Shown here: positions 50,770-59,930 of the stretch, in pieces | How the letters are laid out: each line of letters begins with the position of its first letter | Position numbering within the stretch: position 1 is the first letter of the stretch | Source: Nitrosomonas eutropha | GTDB lineage: Bacteria > Pseudomonadota > Gammaproteobacteria > Burkholderiales > Nitrosomonadaceae | Assembly: GCF_900116685.1 (NCBI RefSeq) | Contig: NZ_FPBL01000002.1 | Coordinates: 186,001 to 250,000, forward strand | Reading direction: 5' to 3' | DNA: 64,000 nt | Notes under the pieces: model-generated | What the model saw: only the letters and a program-made list of their open reading frames with translations | What the model was told of the DNA's origin: nothing | Database searches by the model: none | Program-made: the position numbers and the translations under genes

Positions 50770-51390
50770 GTGGAGGACAAAGAAAAAAATACGTCTGAAT
50801 TATTACAACTGATTGTTATACAAAATAACAATCAGATGATCTCTGTCGATCAGATCAAACATTCCCTGGATGAACGGGGATTTGCCGTATTGCTGGCTAT
50901 TGCAACCTTACCAATTTGTCTTCCTATCCCCGCCCCACCTGGTTTTACGACTATTTTTGCTATTCCACTTTTTATCTTTTCGATACAGATGATATGCGGC
51001 ATGAGGGCGCCTTGGATTCCCCAGTGGCTGGCAAGGAAAGTAATGCGAAAAAAAGTACTGGATAAACTGATCAACGGGATCACACCATGGTTGCGAAAAA
51101 TAGAAAGTCACATGCACCCACGGCTAACCTACATCAGTGTGCATGCCTGGGAACGCATCATTGGCCTCTTCTCATTTATTTTTTCAATTTCTATTGCACT
51201 GCCCATTCCCTTGATCAATTTTTTGCCAGGCTGGGGCATTCTTATTATGTCGCTCGGATTACTCAGCAAAGATGGCCTGACTATTTTCGCCGGCATGATC
51301 GTCGGCACCATCGGCGTTGGGATAGCTCTGATAATCGTTGCACTGTTATGGATGGGAGTTCCGATACCCTTCCTGCATCCGGCTGATTAA
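50770..51390 (+). CDS. ExoD family exopolysaccharide synthesis protein
   Basis: A 206-residue membrane protein starting at GTG (50770) with a strong ribosome site (AAGGAGGG) 4 bases upstream. Features of ExoD are QIKHSLDERGFAVLLAIATLPICLPIPAPPGFTTIFAIPLFIFSIQMICG and LPGWGILIMSLGLLSKDG. ExoD affects exopolysaccharide production in rhizobia by an unknown mechanism. It is convergent with the CapK-like gene. Confidence 0.88.
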   Translation: MEDKEKNTSELLQLIVIQNNNQMISVDQIKHSLDERGFAVLLAIATLPICLPIPAPPGFTTIFAIPLFIFSIQMICGMRAPWIPQWLARKVMRKKVLDKLINGITPWLRKIESHMHPRLTYISVHAWERIIGLFSFIFSISIALPIPLINFLPGWGILIMSLGLLSKDGLTIFAGMIVGTIGVGIALIIVALLWMGVPIPFLHPAD

Positions 51391-51391
51391 T

Positions 51392-52771
51392 TCAACCTGC
51401 AGCTACTTTGCTGATCACATAGCGAAACTTACCTGATTTTTCGGCTGAAATTTCGGATACCTGCTCTATTTTGATTATTACATCCTGGCCCAGCCTGGCC
51501 TGGAACGACGCAGTAATCTGATCTATATCCACCTGACTCAGGCTGCCTTCAGTAACGATCAGCACGCGGGTAAGATCTATACTTTCCTGTATGATTTTAA
51601 ACGTTTTTATCTGCGACATATCTCGCAGGATGTAAATCAGTGCCAGGCCATGCATAACTGCACCATCCCGGGCGACGATGAAATCAGTGCTGCGGCCCTG
51701 TATTTCCCTGATCAGCGGCAAGCCACGTCCACAATCACACACTTTGTCATCAAGCGTGCCAATATCACCCGTTCGATAACGGATAAAAGGAAAGTCCCTG
51801 CTGGCCAGATGAGTCACGACAATCTCACCTGACTCCCCATATGGAAGAAGATGGCCGTGAGAGTCGATAATTTCAACAATAATATCCTCAGCGGTAATAT
51901 GTATCCCGCCTGCAGGACATTCATGCGCAATAAAACCTGCATCCCGGCTGCCATAGCCATTTGCTACCCGGCAGCCAAACGTATCGCTGATCTGCCTGCA
52001 CTGATCGTCATACAACCGTTCAGACGTCACAAATGCCACCTTAATACCCAGATCGCGCATGATGATACCGGTTTTATCAGCATATTTCGCGATATGGGAT
52101 AAAGCCGAGGGATAGCCAAACAGCATTTTGGGTCGAAATTCACGGATAGTACTGAGAAAACTCTCTACTTTTTGATCAGACATTTCAAATGCCGGCAACA
52201 ATTTGCTGCGAAACAGGCGATCGCGCACGGCACGTAATTCATCCTGTGCCCCCAGCTCGATTGGAGAGCCCCACACCACAATTTCCGGATCTCCTATATC
52301 CACTCCCCACCAGCGTGTAGCACGCCACTTGGCAGCGATATCGTGACTGACACGCTCTTTCCCGATAAAAAATACCAGCGGCTCACCACTTGATCCACCT
52401 GTATTGAAGCGGGCCAGATGACGCGCCTGATTAGATCTAAGTGCCTCCAGATTGGCACGAATAGCTGGTTTATCCAGAAAAGGCAGATACTGCAAATCAG
52501 CCAACACATTCAGTTTCTCCGGCTGAAAATTTAACCCGGCAAATAATTTTTGGTAATAAGGAACATGAGTATTCGCGTAGATGAGCAACTGACGCAATCT
52601 TCCAATCTGTAACTGTGTAATCTTTTCAGGAGAAAACCACTGGGTTTTCTCCATAGATTTACGCACATCGACACTGGTATGCCTCTTGAGATATTCATGG
52701 ACTGGAAAAAACAATCCTGATATACATGTGGTGTAAATACTTGAACGCTCCTTTAGCAGATCATGCTCCAT
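51392..52771 (-). CDS. CapK/PaaK-like AMP-ligase family protein in an exopolysaccharide cluster
   Basis: A 459-residue adenylate-forming-type protein. The region TQWFSPEKITQLQIGRLRQLLIYANTHVPYYQKLF is typical of CapK-like proteins. The core has FNTGGSSGEPLVFFIGKER, and RYRTGDIGTLDD as the AMP-binding signature. Members occur in capsule and PEP-CTERM/exosortase polysaccharide loci, with an unknown role. It follows the GT4 genes by 7 bp. Confidence 0.85.
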   Translation of the reverse strand: MEHDLLKERSSIYTTCISGLFFPVHEYLKRHTSVDVRKSMEKTQWFSPEKITQLQIGRLRQLLIYANTHVPYYQKLFAGLNFQPEKLNVLADLQYLPFLDKPAIRANLEALRSNQARHLARFNTGGSSGEPLVFFIGKERVSHDIAAKWRATRWWGVDIGDPEIVVWGSPIELGAQDELRAVRDRLFRSKLLPAFEMSDQKVESFLSTIREFRPKMLFGYPSALSHIAKYADKTGIIMRDLGIKVAFVTSERLYDDQCRQISDTFGCRVANGYGSRDAGFIAHECPAGGIHITAEDIIVEIIDSHGHLLPYGESGEIVVTHLASRDFPFIRYRTGDIGTLDDKVCDCGRGLPLIREIQGRSTDFIVARDGAVMHGLALIYILRDMSQIKTFKIIQESIDLTRVLIVTEGSLSQVDIDQITASFQARLGQDVIIKIEQVSEISAEKSGKFRYVISKVAAG

Positions 52772-52778
52772 CTCTCAC

Positions 52779-53960
52779 TTACCTTGGTACTGATGATTTT
52801 TCAAATACCTGCAGCGCTTGCTGATAGACAACAAGCAACCGATCGCGCACTTCAGGCCATGCATAATGTCGCACCAATTCGACTCCCTCCGCAATAAGCT
52901 GACCTGCCAGGATCTGATTACTTAATAATACCAAGGCAGCATCCGCCATAGCTCTTGGCTGGCCAGGAGGCACCAGCAACGCACTCTTCTCATGTGTAAC
53001 CAGAAAAGGCACCCCCCCAACATCAGTACTAACGACCGGCACACCACTTGCCAGTGCCTCCAGAATCGAAATCGGCATGTTATCAACCAGACTCGGATTA
53101 ATCATTAGATCTGCATCCTGATAAAGTGCAATGATTGCCGTGTTGTCCATGCGTCCCGTAAAACGAACACTGTCACCTAATCCAAGATTAGCCACCAGGT
53201 TTTCTAGCAAAGCACGCTCCGGGCCGGAACCGGCAATGGTTAACCTAGCTGTCGGCATGACCGATCTGACATGATTAAACGCATGAATCGCCGTTGTAAT
53301 ATCATAAATTGGCTCAAGGTTGCGGGTGATAATGATATGCGGTCCATCCGCTTTTTTCTTCTTCCTAACGGATATAGAAAAACGGCCAAGATCAATAATA
53401 TTGGGAACGATCGTGCTTTTGAATCCGTGCTTCTCAAAAACATGCTCCAGGAAACCTGACGGCACAACAATGATCTGAGTGCGTTTCAGACTTGGCTTAA
53501 TCCAGAAAAAAGAGCGACTGAAAAATGTTTCAGCTTCCCCACCCCGATAATTGATGATAACGGGTTTCCGCCGTACCCGAGCAATCCAGATAACAGGCGC
53601 AGCATACAAATGCCAGGACCATCCGGAGTTAGCCATGACATGATACAGTTGAACCGTTTTTGCTGACTTCCATAGATGAACCAAATAAGGCACCAACCGG
53701 AATATCGCTCGTACTCCCTTCATTTTTCCCACCCAGGCTGGAGAATAAGGAACATTAACTTGGATCAGCGTGACGGCAATACCTTCTTGTTGTAATAACC
53801 CGGCCAGCTGTTTAGTTTGATTGGCCATTCCACCTGAGGGCGGTGGCAAAGGGCCAACCAAACCAATATGTAACTCGGCAATTCCTGGCAGAGACTTTTC
53901 AGAACAGCTATTGCCAATAGCCAAAGAACAAGGCGCTGAATGTGAACTGAATCTATCCAC
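52779..53960 (-). CDS. Glycosyltransferase family 4
   Basis: A 393-residue GT-B glycosyltransferase starting at GTG (53960). The N-terminal half has HIGLVGPLPPPSGGMANQTKQLAGLL. The C-terminal sugar-nucleotide half has RFTGRMDNTAIIALYQDADLMINPSL and ILEALASGVPVVSTDVGG with the EX7E motif. It adds a sugar to a lipid-linked intermediate. It lies 5 bp after the next GT4 gene and before the CapK-like gene. Confidence 0.9.
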   Translation of the reverse strand: MDRFSSHSAPCSLAIGNSCSEKSLPGIAELHIGLVGPLPPPSGGMANQTKQLAGLLQQEGIAVTLIQVNVPYSPAWVGKMKGVRAIFRLVPYLVHLWKSAKTVQLYHVMANSGWSWHLYAAPVIWIARVRRKPVIINYRGGEAETFFSRSFFWIKPSLKRTQIIVVPSGFLEHVFEKHGFKSTIVPNIIDLGRFSISVRKKKKADGPHIIITRNLEPIYDITTAIHAFNHVRSVMPTARLTIAGSGPERALLENLVANLGLGDSVRFTGRMDNTAIIALYQDADLMINPSLVDNMPISILEALASGVPVVSTDVGGVPFLVTHEKSALLVPPGQPRAMADAALVLLSNQILAGQLIAEGVELVRHYAWPEVRDRLLVVYQQALQVFEKSSVPR

Positions 53961-53965
53961 AAATA

Positions 53966-55183
53966 CTACCCATCCTTCTGTTTATCGAGCAGACCATGAT
54001 AGATTGGCTGGTATCTAGCCACACTTTTCCGCCAGTTGCGTTCGGTCTCTACAAACTCCCGTCCTGCTCTGCGCAGTGCTTCCCATTGCCGAGGGGTATT
54101 CAGAAGCGCTCCGACTTTTTCTGCCAATGAATGGGGATCACCAGCTTTAAACAAGATACCATTATGATCGTCGCGAATCAGCTCCCGGTGGCCACCGACA
54201 TCCGAGGCAGCCAGCACTCTGCCCTGTGCCATAGCTTCCAGCGGTTTTAAAGGAGTGACGAGATCGGTAAGGCGCATGGAAAGGCGGGGATAGACCAGCA
54301 CATCAATCAGGTCATAATAATATTGAACTTGATCATGTGGCACACGACCGGTGAAGATAACCTTATCTTCTATACCAAGCTGGCTGGCCAATTGCCGCAA
54401 CTGTTTATCCTGTGGCCCGCCTCCAACCAGTAGCACGCGCAAATCAGGATGATGTGGCGACATGAGCGGCAAGGCTTGTAGCAGGATATCCAGGCCTTCA
54501 TAGGCATAGAACGAGCCAATAAAACCAATAACTTGCTTGTGCTTGAGCCCCAATCGTTCTCTCAGCGATTCATCAGCAGGATATGTCGATGCAAACTGCT
54601 CAATATCGACAGCATTGGGGACGGTAGTAATTTTTTCCGGTGCAATCCCCCGCCCGATCATGTCGTTGCGCAACCCTTCGCAAATTGTGGTGATTGCATC
54701 CACATGCCGTAATGCATAATTTTCCAGGCTGCGCGTTAGACGATAGCGCATACCCCATTCCCGGCTGGTACCGTGATCCACGGCCGCATCTTCCCAAAAA
54801 GCTCTCACTTCATAAACAACTGGGATACCGGATTGACGGGCAACGCGCAAAGCAGGAATAGCATTCAGCGCCGGAGAATGGGCATGCAAAATATCAGGTT
54901 TGATAGATTGAACCAGCTCTGCAAGACGATTAGTTAAACCATCTATTACAGAGATCTGGTTCAAAATGGGTAATCTGTTGACGAAATTCGTATGCTTAGG
55001 TGTCCGGAAGAAACGCCAGTCATCTACATCTTCTTCCAGCACGGCCGAGCCAGCATGTTTGGCACTCGTCACATGAAATGTCTCCCAGCCAAGAGCACGT
55101 TGTTCTTTTAAAATTGCCAGGGTACGAAATGTATAACCGCTGTGTAACGGAATGGAGTGATCCAGAATGTGCAGAATACGCAT
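53966..55183 (-). CDS. Glycosyltransferase family 4, exosortase A/PEP-CTERM-associated type
   Basis: A 405-residue GT-B enzyme. The N-terminus MRILHILDHSIPLHSGYTFR matches the TIGR04063 type of glycosyltransferase, known from PEP-CTERM/XrtA polysaccharide loci. The C-terminal half has IGFIGSFYAYEGLDILLQALP and LKPLEAMAQGRVLAASDVGGHRELI. The match to TIGR04063 is from memory of the motif. The first gene of the GT4-GT4-CapK group; no exosortase gene is in the window. Confidence 0.88.
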   Translation of the reverse strand: MRILHILDHSIPLHSGYTFRTLAILKEQRALGWETFHVTSAKHAGSAVLEEDVDDWRFFRTPKHTNFVNRLPILNQISVIDGLTNRLAELVQSIKPDILHAHSPALNAIPALRVARQSGIPVVYEVRAFWEDAAVDHGTSREWGMRYRLTRSLENYALRHVDAITTICEGLRNDMIGRGIAPEKITTVPNAVDIEQFASTYPADESLRERLGLKHKQVIGFIGSFYAYEGLDILLQALPLMSPHHPDLRVLLVGGGPQDKQLRQLASQLGIEDKVIFTGRVPHDQVQYYYDLIDVLVYPRLSMRLTDLVTPLKPLEAMAQGRVLAASDVGGHRELIRDDHNGILFKAGDPHSLAEKVGALLNTPRQWEALRRAGREFVETERNWRKSVARYQPIYHGLLDKQKDG

Positions 55184-55289
55184 AATTTAGTTTTCAGCCG
55201 GATAAAATTCAGATAACAGTACTATCAATGTTTTCTCCAACGACAAAAATCCTTCTTTCTTTATTACCACGCAATTTTTGTATTCTTTC

Positions 55290-56381
55290 TTATTTTATGA
55301 ATCTTGCCACTAGACGAATATCTGTTCCGATTTTCTGAATATCAGTTATCCGTAAATTATATTTCTCTGATAAATCCGTAATTTCGGGTAGTACCAGCAT
55401 TGCTTGCGCCGAATTACCCAACAGGCTGGGGGCAAAATAAAAAATAATCTCATCTATCAATCCGACTGCTACCAACGCCCCGTTCAACACTGAACCTGCC
55501 TCAACCAGCAACTCATTGATACCCAATCCAGCCAGTTTCGTTATCATTGCTTTAAGATCAACTTTACCAGCCAGATCAGGCAGAACAACGACATGAGCGC
55601 CTGCGTCCTCCAGAGGATGTATTTTCTTCCTGTCAGTCTGCACCGTAAAAATCCAGGTTGTATCTGCACTTTCCAGCAATTTTGCCTGCAGGGGAATTTC
55701 CAGATTCGAATCTAGAACAATACGTATGGGTTGTCTGGATGTCTCGATATATCGCACTGTCAACAGTGGATCATCCACCTTTACTGAATTGACTCCCGTT
55801 AATATCGCACATGAACGGGCACGCCACCTGTGGCTATCCTGTCGAGCTGGTTCACCTGTAATCCACTGACTCTTACCATTTTTCAATGCAATCCTGCCAT
55901 CCAGGCTGGCCGCTATTTTAGTTCGTATCCACGGTCGGTTATGGTGCATTCGGGTAACAAATCCAATATTCAACTGCTGTGCTTCATCCTCCAACAAACC
56001 TGTGTGCACCTCAACCCCGGCTTTCTGCAGCTTCTCCTTTCCTTGACCGTCTACATGAGGATTAGGGTCATCCATTGCCATAATCACCCTGCGTACCTCG
56101 GCGCAAATCAAAGCTTCAATGCAAGGCGGTGTACGACCATGATGGCTACAAGGCTCCAGTGTTACGTAAACTGTGGCGCCTCTGGCCAAATCCCCCGCTT
56201 CCCGCAACGCATTGATTTCCGCATGCGGTTCCCCCGCTCGCTCATGCCACCCGGTTCCGACTACCTTGCCATCATTTACAATCACACACCCTACCCGCGG
56301 ATTCGGGCTTGTGGTAAACAGCCCTCTTTCTGCCAGCTGTAAAGCATGCGACATATGCACATAATCAGAAGCAGTAAACAT
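55290..56381 (-). CDS. ribD: Riboflavin biosynthesis deaminase/reductase
   Basis: A 363-residue bifunctional protein. The N-terminal deaminase domain has GEPHAEINALREAGDLA with HAE, and VTLEPCSHHGRTPPC with the zinc cysteines. The C-terminal reductase domain has GRIALKNGKSQWITGEPAR and LLVEAGSVLNGAL. It deaminates and reduces the pyrimidine intermediate of riboflavin. It is a single gene away from other rib genes, except ribF at 6 kb. Confidence 0.95.
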   Translation of the reverse strand: MFTASDYVHMSHALQLAERGLFTTSPNPRVGCVIVNDGKVVGTGWHERAGEPHAEINALREAGDLARGATVYVTLEPCSHHGRTPPCIEALICAEVRRVIMAMDDPNPHVDGQGKEKLQKAGVEVHTGLLEDEAQQLNIGFVTRMHHNRPWIRTKIAASLDGRIALKNGKSQWITGEPARQDSHRWRARSCAILTGVNSVKVDDPLLTVRYIETSRQPIRIVLDSNLEIPLQAKLLESADTTWIFTVQTDRKKIHPLEDAGAHVVVLPDLAGKVDLKAMITKLAGLGINELLVEAGSVLNGALVAVGLIDEIIFYFAPSLLGNSAQAMLVLPEITDLSEKYNLRITDIQKIGTDIRLVARFIK

Positions 56382-56594
56382 CAGTTCATCATTCCTTCAA
56401 TGAAGGATAAATCGATAATGCATAATCACTCCAATTATCAGCATGACCTATCCCTCCTTTTAGTAACTTAAAAAATCAATCGCCAGATCTAGTTAGGAAA
56501 CTATCATCATTCGCACAATTTATATCAGCCCTTTTACCCGCCCCGGTATTCATGCTACGATTTTCACACATTACTATTACAGTTGGAGGTAGAA

Positions 56595-57125
56595 ATGCTT
56601 TTTGTGAGGACAATTATCACCCTTCTCGCCTTATTGTCGACAAGCTGGGTGTCCGCTAAAGATCAGGTACCGTATGCTACGCAGGTTAATGATCTGATGC
56701 GCTATTATCGTGTTACTCCTCAAATTGCCACTTCTGGAGCTCTTACTCATGACAGCATTCAAGAACTGGTTAAGCACAGCTTCAACACTGTAATAGATTT
56801 ACGTATTGAATCGGAAGGTACGCCAAATGAAAAGAAAGCTGTCGAAGCAGCCGGAATGACCTATATCAACATCCCCATTACCAATGACGGCGTAAATGAA
56901 TCACAATTGACAGCCTTCAAGCGGGTACTGGAACAAGCATCCCCTCCTTTTTTGGTACATTGCGCAACTGGCAACCGGGCAGGCGCCATGTGGACGGCTT
57001 ACCGACTGAAGGAAGGTATTTCTCCAGAAATTGCCCTCAAGGAAGGGCGTGCTGCCGGTATGAATGCCGGCATGGAAGAAAAAATCAAAAAATACTGGTG
57101 TGTAAAGATTGAGGGTGGGTGTTAA
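56595..57125 (+). CDS. Periplasmic dual-specificity-type (HCX5R) phosphatase
   Basis: A 176-residue protein from ATG at 56595, chosen for the SD GGAGGT just upstream; TTG at 56583 is the longer option. A Sec signal peptide leads to SAKDQ. The catalytic P-loop is HCATGNRAG (HCX5R) near residues 126-134, and the preceding segment FNTVIDLRIESEGTPNEKKAVEAAGMTYINIPI matches DUF442/tyrosine-phosphatase-like proteins. It is convergent with the FapF-like gene, sharing the terminator at 57.15 kb. Confidence 0.8.
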   Translation: MLFVRTIITLLALLSTSWVSAKDQVPYATQVNDLMRYYRVTPQIATSGALTHDSIQELVKHSFNTVIDLRIESEGTPNEKKAVEAAGMTYINIPITNDGVNESQLTAFKRVLEQASPPFLVHCATGNRAGAMWTAYRLKEGISPEIALKEGRAAGMNAGMEEKIKKYWCVKIEGGC

Positions 57126-57148
57126 GCAGATCTATCCATCATTTCGCA

Positions 57149-57176
57149 ACAGGGAGTACCCACCTCCCTGTTTTTT
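57149..57176. terminator. Bidirectional rho-independent terminator
   Basis: An 8 bp perfect stem, ACAGGGAG at 57149-57156 with CTCCCTGT at 57164-57171, a 7-base loop, and a TTTTTT run after it on the plus strand. It lies between the convergent phosphatase gene and the FapF-like gene and ends the former; the minus-strand tract is poorer. Confidence 0.8.
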
Positions 57177-57180
57177 GTAC

Positions 57181-58515
57181 CTAAAACACCATGGGTATTC
57201 TAAAACTGAGTCTGACATCCTGTGCATCATTGGTTGTACCTATAGCAACAGAGAAATTCAAGGTGGTCCGCTGCGAATATTTAAATGCATAGCCAAGCAG
57301 TAACTGTCCTATATCCAGCTGACTACCTTTCAATGTACGATTATTTATTTTGGTGTTAAAAATGTGGCGATGGCCATACCCTATATTGAAAGACGAGCGC
57401 TCGTTAATCCCGAACCCCATACCAAAAGTCATACCCACCGCATAACCTGGATCGACCTTAAATTTATCACCTGATCCATCAAGTGCCTTTTCCTTAGTGC
57501 CCATATTATAGTTATAGGCCAGATTTGCGAAAAATACAGCCGGGTCAGTCGCGTAAAGTGCAGTCACACTTGGCTCAAAGCTGAAGAAACCAGATCCTGT
57601 AGGAACCTCAGTAGGAAATATAGCTCCAGGAACTCCTTGTGCCTGTGCATATTTAATATCAAAAGGGCCTTTGCCCGTAGGTGCTGTAGCTCGCATATTT
57701 CCCACCAGAATAGGCCACCCCCCCGCTCCTGAGTTAAGCTGATAGCGAGCAGCAAATTCAATGTCTCCCAAACCATTTCCAGATGCGTTGAATGTTTCAT
57801 CAATCCCTGCACCAATGCTGACTGGCCTGGAGCGTTGCTCATCAAAACGTGCACGATAAGGAACCCTTGCTTCGATCTCAAGACGGTCTGTCACACCGTA
57901 ACGAGCCCCAATGCTTGCCATCATGCTGTGTTGATCTACCTGGCGGATATCTATCAAACCGATGGCAATTGCTGGAATAAATGTAAATGCATCCAGAAAA
58001 ACCCGATTGCTGTCTGTAAAAGCATATTCCAGCGCAGGCTCAATCACAATTTTTCCTTGGCGTGTCAGCACCCCTCCTACTGCGTCACTCAACCTGGGCA
58101 TTTCAGGTGGTCTTGGTTTTTCATCCTGTTTTGGGGGGGCCTGTCCTACCGGTTTTGATGGAAGATTACTGGATTCTGCACGCGCCTGAACATGATCAGT
58201 ATTCTTATTAATCGGTTTAGCAGCCGTCGTCTTCGGTGGGGAAGATTGTGATGGGTAGGATGCTCCATTCTTGGTGGCAGCATTTCCAGAGGAATTACGA
58301 TCAGCTGATTGCGAGGTAATCAAAGAATCCAAGCGAGCTTTCAGATTTTCAATTTCCTTTCCCTGCTCAATAATAGTCTGCCGCTGCTTCTCAAATTCCT
58401 TCTGTTGCTGTGTAAAAAGAGATTTATACTGCTCAAGCACTTCATCTGCCGATTTTCCTGCTTGAGCGTAAATGACGAGAAATACTGTGAGACAGCCTGC
58501 GAATAACTTGTGCAT
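57181..58515 (-). CDS. FapF-like outer-membrane amyloid secretion protein (coiled coil plus beta barrel)
   Basis: A 444-residue protein from ATG at 58515 (MHKLFAGCLTVFLVIYAQA), chosen because the signal peptide begins there; the ATG at 58563 adds 16 residues. After the signal come a coiled coil (QYKSLFTQQQKEFEKQRQTI, GKEIENLKARLDSL), a Pro/Lys/Ser-rich linker, and a C-terminal barrel (LTRQGKIVIEPALEYAF, LEIEARVPYRARF, LGDIEFAARYQLN, VAIGTTNDAQDVRLSFRIPM). The barrel ends in Phe. This coiled coil-linker-barrel order matches FapF, the amyloid exporter of Pseudomonas. Identity is inferred with the C39 neighbour. Confidence 0.75.
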   Translation of the reverse strand: MHKLFAGCLTVFLVIYAQAGKSADEVLEQYKSLFTQQQKEFEKQRQTIIEQGKEIENLKARLDSLITSQSADRNSSGNAATKNGASYPSQSSPPKTTAAKPINKNTDHVQARAESSNLPSKPVGQAPPKQDEKPRPPEMPRLSDAVGGVLTRQGKIVIEPALEYAFTDSNRVFLDAFTFIPAIAIGLIDIRQVDQHSMMASIGARYGVTDRLEIEARVPYRARFDEQRSRPVSIGAGIDETFNASGNGLGDIEFAARYQLNSGAGGWPILVGNMRATAPTGKGPFDIKYAQAQGVPGAIFPTEVPTGSGFFSFEPSVTALYATDPAVFFANLAYNYNMGTKEKALDGSGDKFKVDPGYAVGMTFGMGFGINERSSFNIGYGHRHIFNTKINNRTLKGSQLDIGQLLLGYAFKYSQRTTLNFSVAIGTTNDAQDVRLSFRIPMVF

Positions 58516-58586
58516 TATATTACCCGTCAACTGACCAGCCTCTTTAGACACATCTCTTTTCATATTTAGCAACGTAAATGATCAAG

Positions 58587-59087
58587 CTATCGCAGCAATG
58601 CCGGAGCCAGAAATTCAGTAAAAACCCGATGATTACTGCCATTTGCCATCACTTCCTTCAAGTTGCTAACTTCTATGTTGATTTTTGTCAGGGCATCAAT
58701 ATGCTGACTATCCAGCGTGTTCTGAATAAAAGAACTGAGTTGTGGCATCGCAACAGAATCAGGTGCCAAATTTTGCATACCCGTCTGTAAAACTACACTT
58801 TCTCCAGGAACTTGCATGGAGGATGAATGTACCAACATATCATTCAAATGAATAAATTTTTCCAGATTCATATCAATGTGTATGCCGTTTGGAAGGATAA
58901 ACCCCCCTCTCAATGTTGAAAGCTCTTCATCTGTTGCTCGTTCCCATTCCTGGTGGAAATGATCCTGTGTCAACGTTCTAGTATTCAGATCCTCTGCATA
59001 TGCCGCAACCATAGAACAAGACAGTATCAGCATAGCAAGACATGATTGAATATTTTTAACCATCAGACGAAAACTCTTGATTCTCAT
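58587..59087 (-). CDS. Secreted small protein with a double-glycine-like motif, amyloid locus
   Basis: A 166-residue protein with a Sec signal peptide ending near AYAED (about residue 31). Shortly after is DEELSTLRGGF (about residues 53-63): EEL at -9 to -7, L at -4 and GG at -2/-1 match the leader cleaved by C39 peptidases. The rest is helical and has no known domain (SSFIQNTLDSQHIDALTKINIEVSNLKEVM). It sits between the C39 peptidase and the FapF-like gene, in the place of fapE or fapA. A small purine-rich ribosome site precedes the ATG at 59087. Confidence 0.65.
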   Translation of the reverse strand: MRIKSFRLMVKNIQSCLAMLILSCSMVAAYAEDLNTRTLTQDHFHQEWERATDEELSTLRGGFILPNGIHIDMNLEKFIHLNDMLVHSSSMQVPGESVVLQTGMQNLAPDSVAMPQLSSFIQNTLDSQHIDALTKINIEVSNLKEVMANGSNHRVFTEFLAPALLR

Positions 59088-59111
59088 TTTTCCCCCGCAC
59101 CATATGAATTA

Positions 59112-59804
59112 TCAAAAATCCCAAGGGCCTGGGTGCAATACATTAAAAACCCCTAAACTTGATCGATCAACAGCCTCACCCAGCGGAGCCACTCTGCCCA
59201 CCCATTCCTGATGTATTTTTTGATAGCTTACTTCAGGATCGCGATTATCATGGATCAGAAATAAAATACGATTCCCCCACATTTCTTCAAATTCGGAACG
59301 ATCCATGGATTTAACACCCTGAGCCGGATCACCTAATAAAATTTTGTATTCATCCACTCCCTTAATGATGACAAAGTGCATGTAACCATTGTGGTTGATG
59401 ATGGTAATAGCGGGATTTCCAGTAGAACGTAATTTATTCAGATCAATCTTGAAACCATCCGAACGATATCCTCTGCGCTCAAGATACAGTTTCATATCCA
59501 GCATGGAAAACCCTTCCCGTTTTATTTTCTCCTGATTCCCATGCTGAAACATATCGACAAATACAGATTGTTCGTCAACCATATCGTCATAATGAAAAGT
59601 AAGCAGGCTCGCCAGAGCAGCAGAACCACAGCTGAAATCATACTGTTGCCGATAAACAGTATTGAAACGCCGTTCTGCAAAACTTTTTACTTGTATATTA
59701 AAGTTGGCACCGCCTACCATATCGATCATATCCATCCCTGATACTTCACTACAAGGAATTATCAGGATCTCTAATAGAGCAAACGTGATCAGAGACAGTT
59801 TCAT
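59112..59804 (-). CDS. FapD-like C39-family peptidase
   Basis: A 230-residue protein from ATG at 59804; a TTG start upstream is less likely. A signal peptide (LSLITFALLEILIIPCSEVS) suggests export. The C39 catalytic residues are seen: Gln and Cys in QYDFSCGSAALASLL, His in NGYMHFVII and Asp in LLGDPAQG. In the Fap system FapD is a C39-type protease required for amyloid export. There is no ABC transporter or membrane domain, unlike bacteriocin exporters. It lies 24 bp upstream of the double-glycine gene. Confidence 0.82.
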   Translation of the reverse strand: MKLSLITFALLEILIIPCSEVSGMDMIDMVGGANFNIQVKSFAERRFNTVYRQQYDFSCGSAALASLLTFHYDDMVDEQSVFVDMFQHGNQEKIKREGFSMLDMKLYLERRGYRSDGFKIDLNKLRSTGNPAITIINHNGYMHFVIIKGVDEYKILLGDPAQGVKSMDRSEFEEMWGNRILFLIHDNRDPEVSYQKIHQEWVGRVAPLGEAVDRSSLGVFNVLHPGPWDF

Positions 59805-59930
59805 ATGCGATTTTGTCCTGGAGTAACTAAAATTGCTTACCACCTCATGCAATAAATCTCAAGAAACTGGCAAAACAATAAATTGTGGGCACTATGCTAT
59901 CGGCTGCCCCCTCAAAATATTCAGTCTAAA

